Assembly (NCBI GenBank): GCA_025352045.1
Contig: JANXUD010000077.1
Location: 21,211-85,210 of the forward strand
Direction: 5' to 3'
DNA length: 64,000 nt
From: Gammaproteobacteria bacterium
GTDB taxonomy: Bacteria; Pseudomonadota; Gammaproteobacteria; Xanthomonadales; Xanthomonadaceae
Part shown: piece by piece, positions 43,201 through 51,658 of the stretch
Layout of the letters: every line of letters begins with the position of its first letter
How positions within the stretch are numbered: position 1 is the first letter of the stretch
Position numbers and translations under genes: made by a program
Notes under the pieces: model-generated
What the model was told of the DNA's origin: nothing
What the model saw: the letters and a program-made list of their open reading frames with translations, nothing else
Databases searched by the model: none

Positions 43201-43963
43201 GCTTGCCGAACGCGGCCTCGCCGTCGGCGGCGAATGCGTCGGCCAGGGCAAGGCGCGTCGTGCGCAATGCGCCGCGCAGGGCGTCGCGTGCGGCGTCGTC
43301 GCCTGCCCCGGGGCGCGGCGGCAGCAGGACGTCCCAACCCATGGCATCGCGCAGGAAGCCGGCCAGCTGCTCCGGCGAACTCCAGATCGACAGCAGCGCC
43401 TCGGCGTCGGCCTGCTCGCGCGAGCGCGCCCGCCAGAATTCCAGCGCCACTTCCTGGCGTAGCGCAGTTTCGTTGAGCAGCACCTCGCGCACGGCCAGCG
43501 GTTGGCCGGCGTCGAGCGCGTGCTCGGCCAGCGCGCGCTGGCAGAACCCGTGGATGGTGTGGATGGGCGCCAGGTCCATCTGCTCGGCGGCGCGGCGCAG
43601 GCGCGCGAGCAGGACCGGCAGTCCCTCGCGCGCCAGCGCGGCGGACAGCAGGCGCTTGGCCAGCGACATGCGGGCGTGGTCGGCCGCGTCGGCCTGCAGC
43701 GCGCGGGCCAGATCGGGCGACTGCAGCAGCTCGAGTGCATCGAGCAGGCGGCTGCGCAGTTGCTCGCGCAGGTCCTTGGTTGCTGCCTCGGTGAAAGTCA
43801 CCGCAAGCAGTCGCGACACCGGCAAGTCGCATTCGATCACCAGGCGCGCGTACAGCGTGGCGACGGCAAAGGTCTTGCCGGTGCCGGCGCTGGCCTCGAT
43901 CAGCTGCACGCCGGCGATCGGCAGGGTGAGCGCGAGGTCGAGGTCGGGGTCGGGGTCAGTCAT
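40292..43963 (-). CDS. recB: RecBCD subunit RecB, helicase-nuclease
   Basis: A product of 1223 residues. Walker A ASAGTGKT lies at 24-31, and the UvrD-like motifs RLLAVTFTEAATKDLREQLR, ALVDEFQDTDPRQWAIFRRL and RLMTLHVSKGLTLDLVFLPY follow. The C-terminal nuclease has GSIDLVYEAGG and VLDYKSNQL (Asp and Lys of the D…DYK site, near residues 1110-1130). The ATG at 43963 was chosen because the helicase domain begins just after it and GGAGA lies five bases upstream inside recC; the longer open frame upstream overlaps recC. Together with RecC and RecD it processes double-strand ends for RecA. Confidence 0.96.
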   Translation of the reverse strand: MTDPDPDLDLALTLPIAGVQLIEASAGTGKTFAVATLYARLVIECDLPVSRLLAVTFTEAATKDLREQLRSRLLDALELLQSPDLARALQADAADHARMSLAKRLLSAALAREGLPVLLARLRRAAEQMDLAPIHTIHGFCQRALAEHALDAGQPLAVREVLLNETALRQEVALEFWRARSREQADAEALLSIWSSPEQLAGFLRDAMGWDVLLPPRPGAGDDAARDALRGALRTTRLALADAFAADGEAAFGKLRQARADKVLSATSISDAIIDKAWAALHRWQDHADCDPGGDDDKVAVFSRSNLLFRANKNKEALVPESPLFVAIEAWALACAARKAAVQARRVAMVHDARDFAIARMAELKSARGEIGFDDMIRGVAAALAGNGGDTFAAALQRQYAIALVDEFQDTDPRQWAIFRRLFARPAAADGDSPRALFLIGDPKQAIYRFRGGDVATYLDAHAAADATHALRRNFRSRPRALAAVEALFTLRGRGAFDQPGIAFESVQAGGSCNDDALRIDGQDAPGLVLMPIEEDAADTGIDRARERATIACVSAIHALLAAGQAGRARLLDRHGVERAVAPGDISVLVPKNSDANTMQRALAALGIPSVAAGRSSLYRTDEARHVCWLLEALLAPSDDGRLRAALATPLFGLDALGIAGFDRDLAAHRLWQDRLEHWQERARRHGPMALLDGICAEQAPRLLGWPDGERRLSNYLQLAEDLQSGEGRPPGLAGLLADLEQRIADADDRNDTELPRLESDGARVRLMTLHVSKGLTLDLVFLPYAATSGKHVNPSRPATARSHLGTQRAATLWPAKDDTACKEDAREERAQDIRLLYVGLTRARLCTWIGWGAVKNACDSALGWLLHRPEGAGEAAGDMPKLARFDAAQTRGRLLEWQARAPNAIAIAAVAGDDALRTLPRLRFIDAPALAGARSARREFDRDWWVYSFSQLAREDGVVDAAPAPADDEIDNTPPLERSRYAGPRFGNALHQALEHVAPAAWTDWRGAAPPTGQFEVIADALAAHGFDSDADRVDGVATLSQLVGETLNTAMPEGTRLAQLPAASRLAEMEFHLALAPVQVDALLALLHAHGIVDARQGFGLRRRMEGLLTGSIDLVYEAGGRYYVLDYKSNQLADYAASALPRAIREGEYDLQYILYSLALHRWLRFRLGANYHPGTHLGGVRYLFCRGLDRDDPAQPGIHALTLPTTLVTALDALLGGPA

Positions 43964-46900
43964 CGCCGTCTCCGGCCGCGTCGGACGCGTCGGCATCGGA
44001 CGCGGACTGCGGTACGCCCGGCAGGCCCGAGAAGATCGCGTCGGCCAGCGCGGATAGCTGCCCGGTCTGCGCCGCCACCTCGAAGGGCATGGCGCCGCGC
44101 AGGGCGATGCGCACGGCCGCGTCGCCGCCCTCGCCGTGCTCGCCCAGCCAGGACGCGCGCCCGGCGCGCTCGGCGGCGCCAGCATCGCCGTCGCGGGCCT
44201 TGCTCCACAGCGCAAACCCGGCCTTGGGCATGAAGGGCAGCGCTTCCAGGCGGGCACGGGCGGCGAGCGCCAGCAGGGACTCGAGCTTGGCCCGGGCCGG
44301 CGCCTCGGCCATCGGCGCCAGCGTGGATGGCGGTGCCGGCTTGCGCTTGCCATCGGCCACCACGAAGCGCTCGACCGGCGCGGTCTCGCCCAACGCCGAC
44401 CAGACCAGGGCATCCACGCCCAATCCGATCAGGCTGCGGCCATGCGCCTTGCTGGCGCTGAACTGGCGCAGGCCGCCGGCATGCACGCGCGGCAGCACGC
44501 CGGCGAGCCGGAAGGCGCCAAGCTCGAGCAGGTAGGGACGCGCCTGCAGTGCGCTGCCGCCAGGTTCGCGCCAGGCCGCCAGCGCCGGTGCGATGCGCTG
44601 CAGGGACTGGCGCAGCGCGTCCTGCCCGGCCGCGCCCGGCGCGATGCGGCCTTCGGCCAGCAGGCGCGTGGCCAGGTCGGCGCGCGTGGCCGCGCCATCG
44701 TCCGCGCGCGCCAGACCCAGGTCGAACACGCGGCTGTCGAGTTGCCATCGCGCCAGGCCGTCATTGCCGTCGAAGGGTTCGTCTTCGGGCGGGAGTTCGT
44801 CCGGATCGGGCGTGCGCAGGCCCAGGCGCGCGACCAGGAACTCGCGCGGTGGGTGGGCCAGCGCCCGCACCAGCTGCTCGCGCGTCCACTCGACCGGCGC
44901 CTCTAGCGCGGGCGCGTCGAGCCGCTCGGCGAATGGCGCGGCGGGCTGGCGCTCGCCCGCCGCGGCGGCGGCGGCGCGGCTCCAGCCGGATTGGTAGCTG
45001 AAGCGGCGCGCGTCGGCGCCGTGTCCCGCATCGCCGCCCAGTGCGGCCGGCGAGAACGGTTGCAGCGGATGCATCACGGTGAGCCCGGCGCGCGCCGTCG
45101 TGGCGTCCTGGAAATACTTCGCCGCCACGTCGAGCAGTTCCGACACCACCACCGAGGGCGGCAGGCTGTCGCCGCTGCGCGGATCCTGGCCCAGGTAGCT
45201 GAGGTAGAAGACATCGGTGGCGGCGGAGAACAACTGCAGGAACAGGGCGCGGTCATCGTCGCGTACCGAGCGGTCGCCGAGCTGGCGCTGCGGGCCGCCA
45301 AGCGCCTGGGCGATGCGGTTCAGGCCGCCGGGTGGATCGCGGCGCGGGAATTGTCCATCGCTCATGCCGAGCAGGCAGATCACCCGGAACGGCACCAGGC
45401 GCATCGGCACCATCTTGCCGAAGGTGACGCCACCGGTGAGCAGGGGCTGGCGCGCGCCGTCGTCGCCCAGCGCGGCGTCGAACCAGTCGCGCACGACGGA
45501 CGCGGGCACCGGCGTGTCCACGTCGGCCTTCGCGGCCTGCTCGCCGAAGGCCTGCACCAGGGTGCGCAGTTGCTCGAGCGCGCGGCGGTCGCCGGCATCG
45601 CCCTGCCCGGGTCGCGGCGCCGCATCGGCGAACAGCGATTCGATGACTTGCAGCAGGGCCTGCTGCCAATCGGCCGGCGCACGCGGCGCCGCCAGCTCGC
45701 GCTGGGCGCGGGCGAGCGCACGCAGGGCCTGCAGCACGCGATCGAGCGTGGCGATGGCGCCACCTTCGAGCAGGGGCAGGGGCGCGACGCCCGCGATGTC
45801 GTCGTCGCTGCCGCTGGCGTATCCCAGCAACAGCCGGTCGATCGCCCAGGCCCAGCTGAAAGCCCGCTCGGCGGGCGCGCCGAGACTGGCGCGATGCGCG
45901 TCATCCAGGCCCCAGCGCGCGCCGGCCGCCTGCAGCCAGCCGGCGGCAGCATCGAGATCATCGGGCGCCAGGTCGAAACGTTCGGCGATGGCGCCCACCG
46001 ACAGCAGGGCGAGCACTTCATTGAGTCCAAAGCGCGCCGTGGGCAGCGCCAGTGCCTGCATGAAGGCCTGCGCCACCGGCTGCGTGGCCAGAGCACTGCC
46101 ATCGCCGATGGCGAAGGGGATGCCCTGGCGCGGGCCGGCCTCGCCGCCGAACACCGCCTGCACGAAGGGCGCGTAGGCATCGATGTCGGGCGTGAGCACG
46201 GCGATGTCGCGCGGCTGCAGGCCCGGGTCGGCTTCCAGCAGTGCGCGCAGCTGGTCGTGCAGCACCTGCACTTCGCGCAGGCGGGTGTGGCAGTTGTGCA
46301 CCTGCAACGACGCGTCGGCGCGGCCCTGCGCCGCGAACGAAGGCAGGGCGTGCTCGCCGCCGGTGCTGGCAACGGGTGCCGGGCGGCGGTCGAGGAGGTC
46401 GCGTTGCAGGCGATGCAGCAGGCCGGTGCGCAGTGCGGGATCGGGGCCTTCGTATACCGGCTTGTCGAAATCCGGATGCACGACGTCGTAGGAGAACAAG
46501 GTGCGCACGAAATCGCGGCCGGCGGCGCCGTTGGCGCGCAGCAGCGGGTTCTCGGCGTCGGCGAACAGCGCCTCCGGTGCATCGCGCAGCGCCTCGCGCG
46601 CCGTGCGCAGGTCGCCCCACCAACCGCGCACCGGCGACAGGAAATAGAAATGCAGGGTGCCGGCGCGGGCCGCGCTGGCGATCACCCGCAGCACGTCGGG
46701 CGACACGTTCTGCGTGGCGAAGGCGAACACGCGCGATGGCAGCCCGGCGGGCGCTTCGTCGCCGCCCTCGCCGAAGCGGCGCAGGTAGGCATCGACGCGC
46801 CGCGCGCGATGCACCAGGCCATGCGTGGCCTGTCGCCAAAGTTCGGCCTGCCAGTCCTGGCGATCGCCCCCGTGGTCCCAGCGCAGCAACCAGTCGCGCC

Positions 46901-47348
46901 GCCAGGCCTGGTATTTCTCGAAGGCCGAGGCCAGCTCGCCCGCCAGCTGCCAGGCGGCAAGGCCAGGATCGCCGCCGCCGAGCAGGCCGTGCAGGGGTGC
47001 GAACACCGGCGCGCGCATGCGCACCGGGTCCGCGAGCAGTCGCCATAGCCGCCAGCGCAGGCGCTCGGGATCGGCGACGGGTTCGGCGCGGGCGTCGGGC
47101 AGGTTGGCGTCCAGCGCACGGCTGACGAATTCGCCCGGTGCCAGGAAGTCCAGGTTGGCGGCGATGCCATGGGCCTGGGCCAGGTGCTTCTGCAGCCAGC
47201 GGCGCATCGCCGGCTGCGGGATCAGGATGGTATCGGGGGCGAGCAAGGCGCCGCCGGCCGCGGGTCGCGCGATTTCCGCCGCCAGCAGGCCGGCGAGGAC
47301 CTCCAGGTCGTTGCCGTGGTACAGGCGGAAATCGGTTGGTGCGGGCAT
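43956..47348 (-). CDS. recC: RecBCD subunit RecC, Chi-recognition subunit
   Basis: A product of 1130 residues. The N-terminus FRLYHGNDLEVLAGLLAAEI is typical of RecC (compare the 'xYHSNxLExL' start). Further matches are ILIPQPAMRRWLQKHLAQ, IAVLTPDIDAYAPFVQAVFG and VICLLGMSDGQFPRRDPPGG. It carries an inactive helicase fold that scans for Chi. The ATG at 47348 gives MPAPTDFRLYHGN; an upstream TTG is not needed. The last eight bases overlap recB. This is the first gene of the operon, and 73 bases separate it from the kinase-like gene upstream, which points the same way. Confidence 0.95.
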   Translation of the reverse strand: MPAPTDFRLYHGNDLEVLAGLLAAEIARPAAGGALLAPDTILIPQPAMRRWLQKHLAQAHGIAANLDFLAPGEFVSRALDANLPDARAEPVADPERLRWRLWRLLADPVRMRAPVFAPLHGLLGGGDPGLAAWQLAGELASAFEKYQAWRRDWLLRWDHGGDRQDWQAELWRQATHGLVHRARRVDAYLRRFGEGGDEAPAGLPSRVFAFATQNVSPDVLRVIASAARAGTLHFYFLSPVRGWWGDLRTAREALRDAPEALFADAENPLLRANGAAGRDFVRTLFSYDVVHPDFDKPVYEGPDPALRTGLLHRLQRDLLDRRPAPVASTGGEHALPSFAAQGRADASLQVHNCHTRLREVQVLHDQLRALLEADPGLQPRDIAVLTPDIDAYAPFVQAVFGGEAGPRQGIPFAIGDGSALATQPVAQAFMQALALPTARFGLNEVLALLSVGAIAERFDLAPDDLDAAAGWLQAAGARWGLDDAHRASLGAPAERAFSWAWAIDRLLLGYASGSDDDIAGVAPLPLLEGGAIATLDRVLQALRALARAQRELAAPRAPADWQQALLQVIESLFADAAPRPGQGDAGDRRALEQLRTLVQAFGEQAAKADVDTPVPASVVRDWFDAALGDDGARQPLLTGGVTFGKMVPMRLVPFRVICLLGMSDGQFPRRDPPGGLNRIAQALGGPQRQLGDRSVRDDDRALFLQLFSAATDVFYLSYLGQDPRSGDSLPPSVVVSELLDVAAKYFQDATTARAGLTVMHPLQPFSPAALGGDAGHGADARRFSYQSGWSRAAAAAAGERQPAAPFAERLDAPALEAPVEWTREQLVRALAHPPREFLVARLGLRTPDPDELPPEDEPFDGNDGLARWQLDSRVFDLGLARADDGAATRADLATRLLAEGRIAPGAAGQDALRQSLQRIAPALAAWREPGGSALQARPYLLELGAFRLAGVLPRVHAGGLRQFSASKAHGRSLIGLGVDALVWSALGETAPVERFVVADGKRKPAPPSTLAPMAEAPARAKLESLLALAARARLEALPFMPKAGFALWSKARDGDAGAAERAGRASWLGEHGEGGDAAVRIALRGAMPFEVAAQTGQLSALADAIFSGLPGVPQSASDADASDAAGDGDD

Positions 47349-47421
47349 CGGTCCATGATGCCCCAAGCTGTCGCAGGCAACGCGACGCCACTCGACGGAC
47401 TCGAAGCGCGCCAGCGTCGCG

Positions 47422-49038
47422 CTAGGACCTGGCGAGATCCTCGAAGCGGATGCGATGGCGCACGCCTGGCGCCAGCGGCTCGACCCAATAGGCGCCCTGC
47501 TGCGCGATCACGCGGTCGGTGATCGCCGCCAGCGGATGCGGCTCGACCGGGAATTCCAGGAACGGCGTGGCCTCGATGTCCAGCTGCATCTGCACCTCGA
47601 TGCGCTCCGCCGTCGCCGGCACCACGTCGACGCGCACCAGCACCCGCCAGCTGGACGGGCTGCGCGCGGCCTCGCGCACCGCCGCCTGGCAGATCCGGTA
47701 CACGGTCGTCTGGGCGTCGTCGTTCAGCGCTTCGATGCGCCCGTAGAAGGCGGTTTCGTAGGCGATGCCGGCATCCTCGAGCGTGTCGCGCAGCGGGCCG
47801 AAATCCAGCGCCTCGCGCAGGCCGTGGGTGTCGAGCGCCTGCGGCCGCAACTGCCGCAGCACGCGGCGCAGGCTCTCCTGCATCTCGCGCACCTGTTCGC
47901 GCACCGATTCGAGCAGGCGCAGGGTCTGTTCATCGCGCACGTCGCGGAAGGCCAGGCTGATGCGCGTGCTCAGGGCGTGGATCGAGCGCCCGAGCTCGTA
48001 GTCGAGTTCCACCGCCAGTTCGCGCTGGCCCTGTTCCTCCAGGCGCACCAGGCGCTGGCTGACGGTCCGCAGCTCGTTGGCGGATTCGGTGAGCGAGCGG
48101 TTGACCAGCGCCAGGTCATGGTGCCGCGCGCCCAGGCGCTCGTGGCTGCGCCGCAGTTCGCTGCTCGCGGCGCCCAGGACCAGGCCGCCGCCGCCCATCA
48201 CCGCCAGCGACAGCTGCAGTGACCGGGTATCCACCGGCAGCAGGCCGGACTCGACCAGGCCCTGCACCAGCAGCCCCGCGATCGCCACCGACACGGCCGC
48301 GCCTTCCCAGCCGTGCCGGAAGGCCACGAAGAAGATCGGCGCGAACGCCAGCAGCAGGATGTAGGGCTCCAGGTCCCGGCGGACGTGGATCAGCCAGAAC
48401 ACCAGCACCGAAAACAGCACTTGCAGCAGTACGTCGCGGGCCAGGCCGAAGCCGAGCCGGGCGCGCAGGTCGGCGCGCGCCAGCAGCACGATCAGCGGCG
48501 CCAGCACCAGCTGTCCGAGGAAATCGCCGTACAGGAATCCGAACGCGCCCAGCACGCCCTGGTGCTGGTCCGCCGGCAGCAGGTACCACTGCAGGAGGGG
48601 CGACACGCAGGCGGCGGCCAGCACGCCGGCGCTGAGCAGGAGCAGCATCCGGCGCGGATCGTCGATCCGCGACTGCGGGTCCGGGCCGCGGATCAGCCGC
48701 ACCAGGCCGGCGTAGACCAGCCAGGGCACCAGCCCGGTGCTGATGAAACGGGCGTCGAAGGCCCAGCCCTGGTACATGGCGAAGACCGCCTGCCCGGTCA
48801 ATTCCCCCACCAGCAGCCAGCCCCAGGAGCGCGAGGGCAGCACCCACAGGGCGCCCAGGCGCAGGCCGGCCGGCAGGAACCAGAATCGGTGGGAAATCGC
48901 GAGCAGGAAAAGCCAGCCCACCGCGTAGGACAGGGACAGCGCGGCCATGCGCGGACGCGAGCCTGTCCAGCGCCCCAACGCAGGGACTTCGCGGGTCGAG
49001 CGGGCGAGGATCGGCGCGTTCGGGTCAGGGGCGGGCAT
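47422..49038 (-). CDS. MASE1-type membrane protein with a degenerate histidine-kinase module
   Basis: A product of 538 residues. About eight membrane segments form a MASE1-like sensor (residues about 40-300, LAPLIVLLARADLRARLGFG and others). A HisKA_3/NarX-like region follows: LVRLEEQGQRELAVELDYEL, where active homologues read ELHDELG. The phosphoacceptor His is therefore replaced. The later region LRPQALDTHGLREAL is recognisable, but the N-box is QAAVREAARS, without its Asn, and the G boxes (DDGxG) are missing. It probably cannot phosphorylate itself and may be a binding or regulatory partner. The ATG at 49038 is used; the frame extends upstream to a TTG only. No response regulator is next to it. 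Confidence 0.75.
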   Translation of the reverse strand: MPAPDPNAPILARSTREVPALGRWTGSRPRMAALSLSYAVGWLFLLAISHRFWFLPAGLRLGALWVLPSRSWGWLLVGELTGQAVFAMYQGWAFDARFISTGLVPWLVYAGLVRLIRGPDPQSRIDDPRRMLLLLSAGVLAAACVSPLLQWYLLPADQHQGVLGAFGFLYGDFLGQLVLAPLIVLLARADLRARLGFGLARDVLLQVLFSVLVFWLIHVRRDLEPYILLLAFAPIFFVAFRHGWEGAAVSVAIAGLLVQGLVESGLLPVDTRSLQLSLAVMGGGGLVLGAASSELRRSHERLGARHHDLALVNRSLTESANELRTVSQRLVRLEEQGQRELAVELDYELGRSIHALSTRISLAFRDVRDEQTLRLLESVREQVREMQESLRRVLRQLRPQALDTHGLREALDFGPLRDTLEDAGIAYETAFYGRIEALNDDAQTTVYRICQAAVREAARSPSSWRVLVRVDVVPATAERIEVQMQLDIEATPFLEFPVEPHPLAAITDRVIAQQGAYWVEPLAPGVRHRIRFEDLARS

Positions 49039-49127
49039 CGACCGATTAGCCCGCAAGTGCCCGCGTCGGTCAAGGCCGCGCCGGTCGGATTTGTCCGATT
49101 GCCTTCCGCCGGGGCGTGCCCGGCCGA

Positions 49128-49133
49128 TATAAT
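49128..49133 (+). promoter_or_regulatory. Possible -10 element for the cytochrome gene
   Basis: A perfect TATAAT lies 29 bases before the cytochrome GTG in otherwise GC-rich sequence. No good -35 hexamer is at the standard distance. Confidence 0.35.
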
Positions 49134-49162
49134 CGCCAACCTAGCCCTGTCCCGGATCGGCC

Positions 49163-49681
49163 GTGCGCAACCACGATCTCGTTTTCCTCAAGCATTTCTC
49201 CCAGGTGATCGCGCTCCTGGTCGGCATCACCATCGCGCTGATCCTGCTGGGCATCTACATCAATGGCCTGAAGCCGCCGGAAGCGAACCCGGTGGCCGAA
49301 GCCGCCACGCTGGCGCGCATCCAGCCGGCGGGCGCGGTCTTCGCCGGCGCCACCGGCGCCGCGGCCCAGGCGGCTGCCGCCCAGGCCGCGGCCGACGCCG
49401 CCAAGGGCCAGGTCGCCTACGGTGGCTCGCTCGACGGCTCGGTGATCTTCGGCAACCTGTGCACCGGCTGCCATACCGCCGGCGTGGCCAAGGCGCCCAA
49501 GCTGGAGAAGGCGGCCTGGGCGGCTCGCATCGCGCAGGGCGTCGAAACCCTGCATTCGCACGCGATCAATGGCTACAACGGCCCCGACGGCGGCATGATG
49601 CCGGCGCGCGGCGGCAATCCGGCGCTCAGCGACGAGCAGGTCAAGGCCACCGTCGACTGGATGCTCACCCAGCTCAAGTAA
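49163..49681 (+). CDS. Membrane-anchored class I c-type cytochrome (c5-like)
   Basis: A product of 172 residues from a GTG. An N-terminal helix (about 12-34) anchors it; an Ala-rich linker follows (about 57-80, AGATGAAAQAAAAQAAADAA). The haem site CTGCH is at 100-104, and the likely axial Met is in GGMMPARGG. This is the cytochrome c5 type found as an electron carrier to terminal oxidases or in denitrification. Divergent from the kinase-like gene. Confidence 0.88.
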   Translation: MRNHDLVFLKHFSQVIALLVGITIALILLGIYINGLKPPEANPVAEAATLARIQPAGAVFAGATGAAAQAAAAQAAADAAKGQVAYGGSLDGSVIFGNLCTGCHTAGVAKAPKLEKAAWAARIAQGVETLHSHAINGYNGPDGGMMPARGGNPALSDEQVKATVDWMLTQLK

Positions 49682-49743
49682 TCCCGCATTCGATGCACCG
49701 ACCACGCCGCCTCCGGGCGGCGTCGTCGTCTCCGGAGCCCACC

Positions 49744-51570
49744 ATGTCGATCAAGATCGCAAGCAGCCTGCTCGCTGCCCTGCTGCTCACCGCCTGCCAG
49801 TCGGCCACGACCAGTCCTCCCGGGGGCGACCCGCTCGGTGCGGCCGGCGCAGACGTGCCGATGCCGCCGCGCGTGGCGATCGGCGCGGTGCAGGGTCCGG
49901 GCCTGCGCAGCCCCCTGCTCGGTCGCCAGGTCAGCATCGAGGGCGTGGTTACCGGCAATTTCACTCCCGGCCTGGGTGGTGTGTTCGTGCAGGACGCCGG
50001 GGATGGCGACGCCGCCACCGCCGACGGCATCTTCGTCGAGCGCAATCCGGACAACGACGCCGCGCACGGCGGTGCCGAGCCGGTACTGCATGCCGGCGAT
50101 CGCGTGGAAGTGTCGGGCACGGTCGCCGAGCTCGGCGACGACGAACTGAGTACGCTCACCGCCCTGCGCGGCACCGTCGTGCACGTGCTCGGGCCAGGCG
50201 TGGCGCCGCCCGCGGTGGTGATCGCGGCCGCGCCGGCCGACGCCGCGGACTGGGAACGCTACGAAGGCATGCAGCTCGCGATCAGCGCGCCGCTGACCGT
50301 GTCCGGCAACGAAGGCCTCACCGAATACGGGGAATTGATCGCCAGCTTCGACGGCCGCCTGTTCCAGCCGACCGAAGTGGCCTTGCCCGGCCCCGATGCG
50401 GCGCGCGTCGCCGCCGACAACGCGCGCCGCAGCCTGGTGCTGGACGACGCGAGCAACGGCAAGGATCCGCCGGACCTGTGGTTCCTGGCCACGCCGCTGT
50501 CCGATGCCGCGCCGCTGCGCGCCGGCAGCACCCTGCACCAGGTCGCCGGCATCCTCGACCAGCGCCGCGGCAGGTACCGCCTGCAACTCACCGGCAAGTT
50601 CAGCGTCGACCAGGCGCCGCGTCCGGCTGCCCCGGACGTCCGCGGCGACCTGCGCATCGCCAGCCTCAACCTGCTCAACCTGTTCAACGGCGATGGCAAG
50701 GGCGGCGGCTTTCCCACCCCGCGCGGCGCCGAGACGGACGCGCAATACCGCATGCAGCAGCGCAAGCTGGTCGCGGTGGTGCAATCGCTGCGGCCGGACA
50801 TCGCCGCGCTCATGGAAGTGGAGAACGACGGCAGCGGCCCCGACTCGACGCTGGCGGAATTCGTCGCGGCGCTGAATGCAGCCGGCCCGTCGCGCGATTA
50901 CGCGCTGGTGGACACGGGCGACAAGCTCGGCGGCGACCAGATCCACGTCGCCATGATCTATCGCGCCACGAGCGTCCGACCGCAGGGCAAGCCGGCCTTC
51001 CTCACCGGCGGGCCGTTCGTGGACAAGTCGCGCGTGCCGATGGCGCAGGCCTTCCGCGCCGGGCGCGGGCCGGTGTTCGTGGTCGCGTCCAACCACTTCA
51101 AGTCCAAGGGCTGCGACAAGGGCGAGCGCGCCGCCACGGGCCTGCAGAAGGACCAGCACGACGGCCAGGGCTGCTGGAACCCGATGCGCGTGGAGTCTGC
51201 GCGCCAGGTCAATGCCTGGCTCGCCAGCGATCCGACCCACGCCCGCAGCAAGTATCAACTCCTGCTCGGCGACCTCAACTCGCATGCCATGGAAGATCCG
51301 CTGCGCCTGCTGCGCGACGCCGGCTGGCAGGATGCCTTCGCCCTGGCCAAGGTGGCCAAGCCCTACAGCTTCAGCTTCGACGGCCAGGTCGGCAGGCTCG
51401 ACCACGCCTTGCTGAGCCCCGCGGCGGCGGCGCGGCTGCGTGGTGCGGTCGAGTGGCACAACAATGCGGACGAGGCGGACTTCTTCGACTACCACCGGGA
51501 CGCCGATGGCGACACCTGGCGCGCCTCGGACCACGATCCGATCCTGCTCGGCGTCGACCTGCGCCACTAG
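49744..51570 (+). CDS. ExeM/NucH family extracellular endonuclease lipoprotein
   Basis: A product of 608 residues. The lipobox LLLTAC marks it as a lipoprotein. An OB-like N-terminal domain (VSIEGVVTGNFTPGLGGVFV) precedes an endonuclease/exonuclease/phosphatase domain with DIAALMEVENDG, ASNHFKSKGCDKG, LLLGDLNSHAMEDP and the final SDHDPILLGVDL. These match ExeM of Shewanella and NucH, secreted nucleases acting on extracellular DNA. The ATG at 49744 is chosen because the signal peptide starts there; the open frame extends upstream by chance. A palindromic repeat begins two bases after the stop. Confidence 0.92.
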   Translation: MSIKIASSLLAALLLTACQSATTSPPGGDPLGAAGADVPMPPRVAIGAVQGPGLRSPLLGRQVSIEGVVTGNFTPGLGGVFVQDAGDGDAATADGIFVERNPDNDAAHGGAEPVLHAGDRVEVSGTVAELGDDELSTLTALRGTVVHVLGPGVAPPAVVIAAAPADAADWERYEGMQLAISAPLTVSGNEGLTEYGELIASFDGRLFQPTEVALPGPDAARVAADNARRSLVLDDASNGKDPPDLWFLATPLSDAAPLRAGSTLHQVAGILDQRRGRYRLQLTGKFSVDQAPRPAAPDVRGDLRIASLNLLNLFNGDGKGGGFPTPRGAETDAQYRMQQRKLVAVVQSLRPDIAALMEVENDGSGPDSTLAEFVAALNAAGPSRDYALVDTGDKLGGDQIHVAMIYRATSVRPQGKPAFLTGGPFVDKSRVPMAQAFRAGRGPVFVVASNHFKSKGCDKGERAATGLQKDQHDGQGCWNPMRVESARQVNAWLASDPTHARSKYQLLLGDLNSHAMEDPLRLLRDAGWQDAFALAKVAKPYSFSFDGQVGRLDHALLSPAAAARLRGAVEWHNNADEADFFDYHRDADGDTWRASDHDPILLGVDLRH

Positions 51571-51571
51571 T

Positions 51572-51622
51572 GTGGGAGCGGCTTCAGCCGCGCTGTCGGA
51601 TCGCGGCTGAAGCCGCTCCGAC
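51572..51622. repeat. Palindromic REP-like element, copy 2
   Basis: GTGGGAGCGGCTTCAGCCGCG and its complement with one mismatch (CGCTCCGAC), followed by an extra partial arm AAGCCGCTCCGG. It directly follows the nuclease stop codon and could end its transcript. Confidence 0.85.
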
Positions 51623-51658
51623 AAGCCGCTCCGGCGCGTTGCCGTTATGATCGGGGCG

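Noticed and set aside
40355..47048. Very long plus-strand frames opposite recB and recC
   Set aside because: Composition is typical of antisense frames and no motifs are present. The recC-recB-recD genes with overlapping starts account for the region.
48313..49743. Upstream extension of the ExeM-type nuclease frame
   Set aside because: The extension runs antisense to the MASE1 gene and through the cytochrome gene in another frame. The lipoprotein signal begins at 49744.
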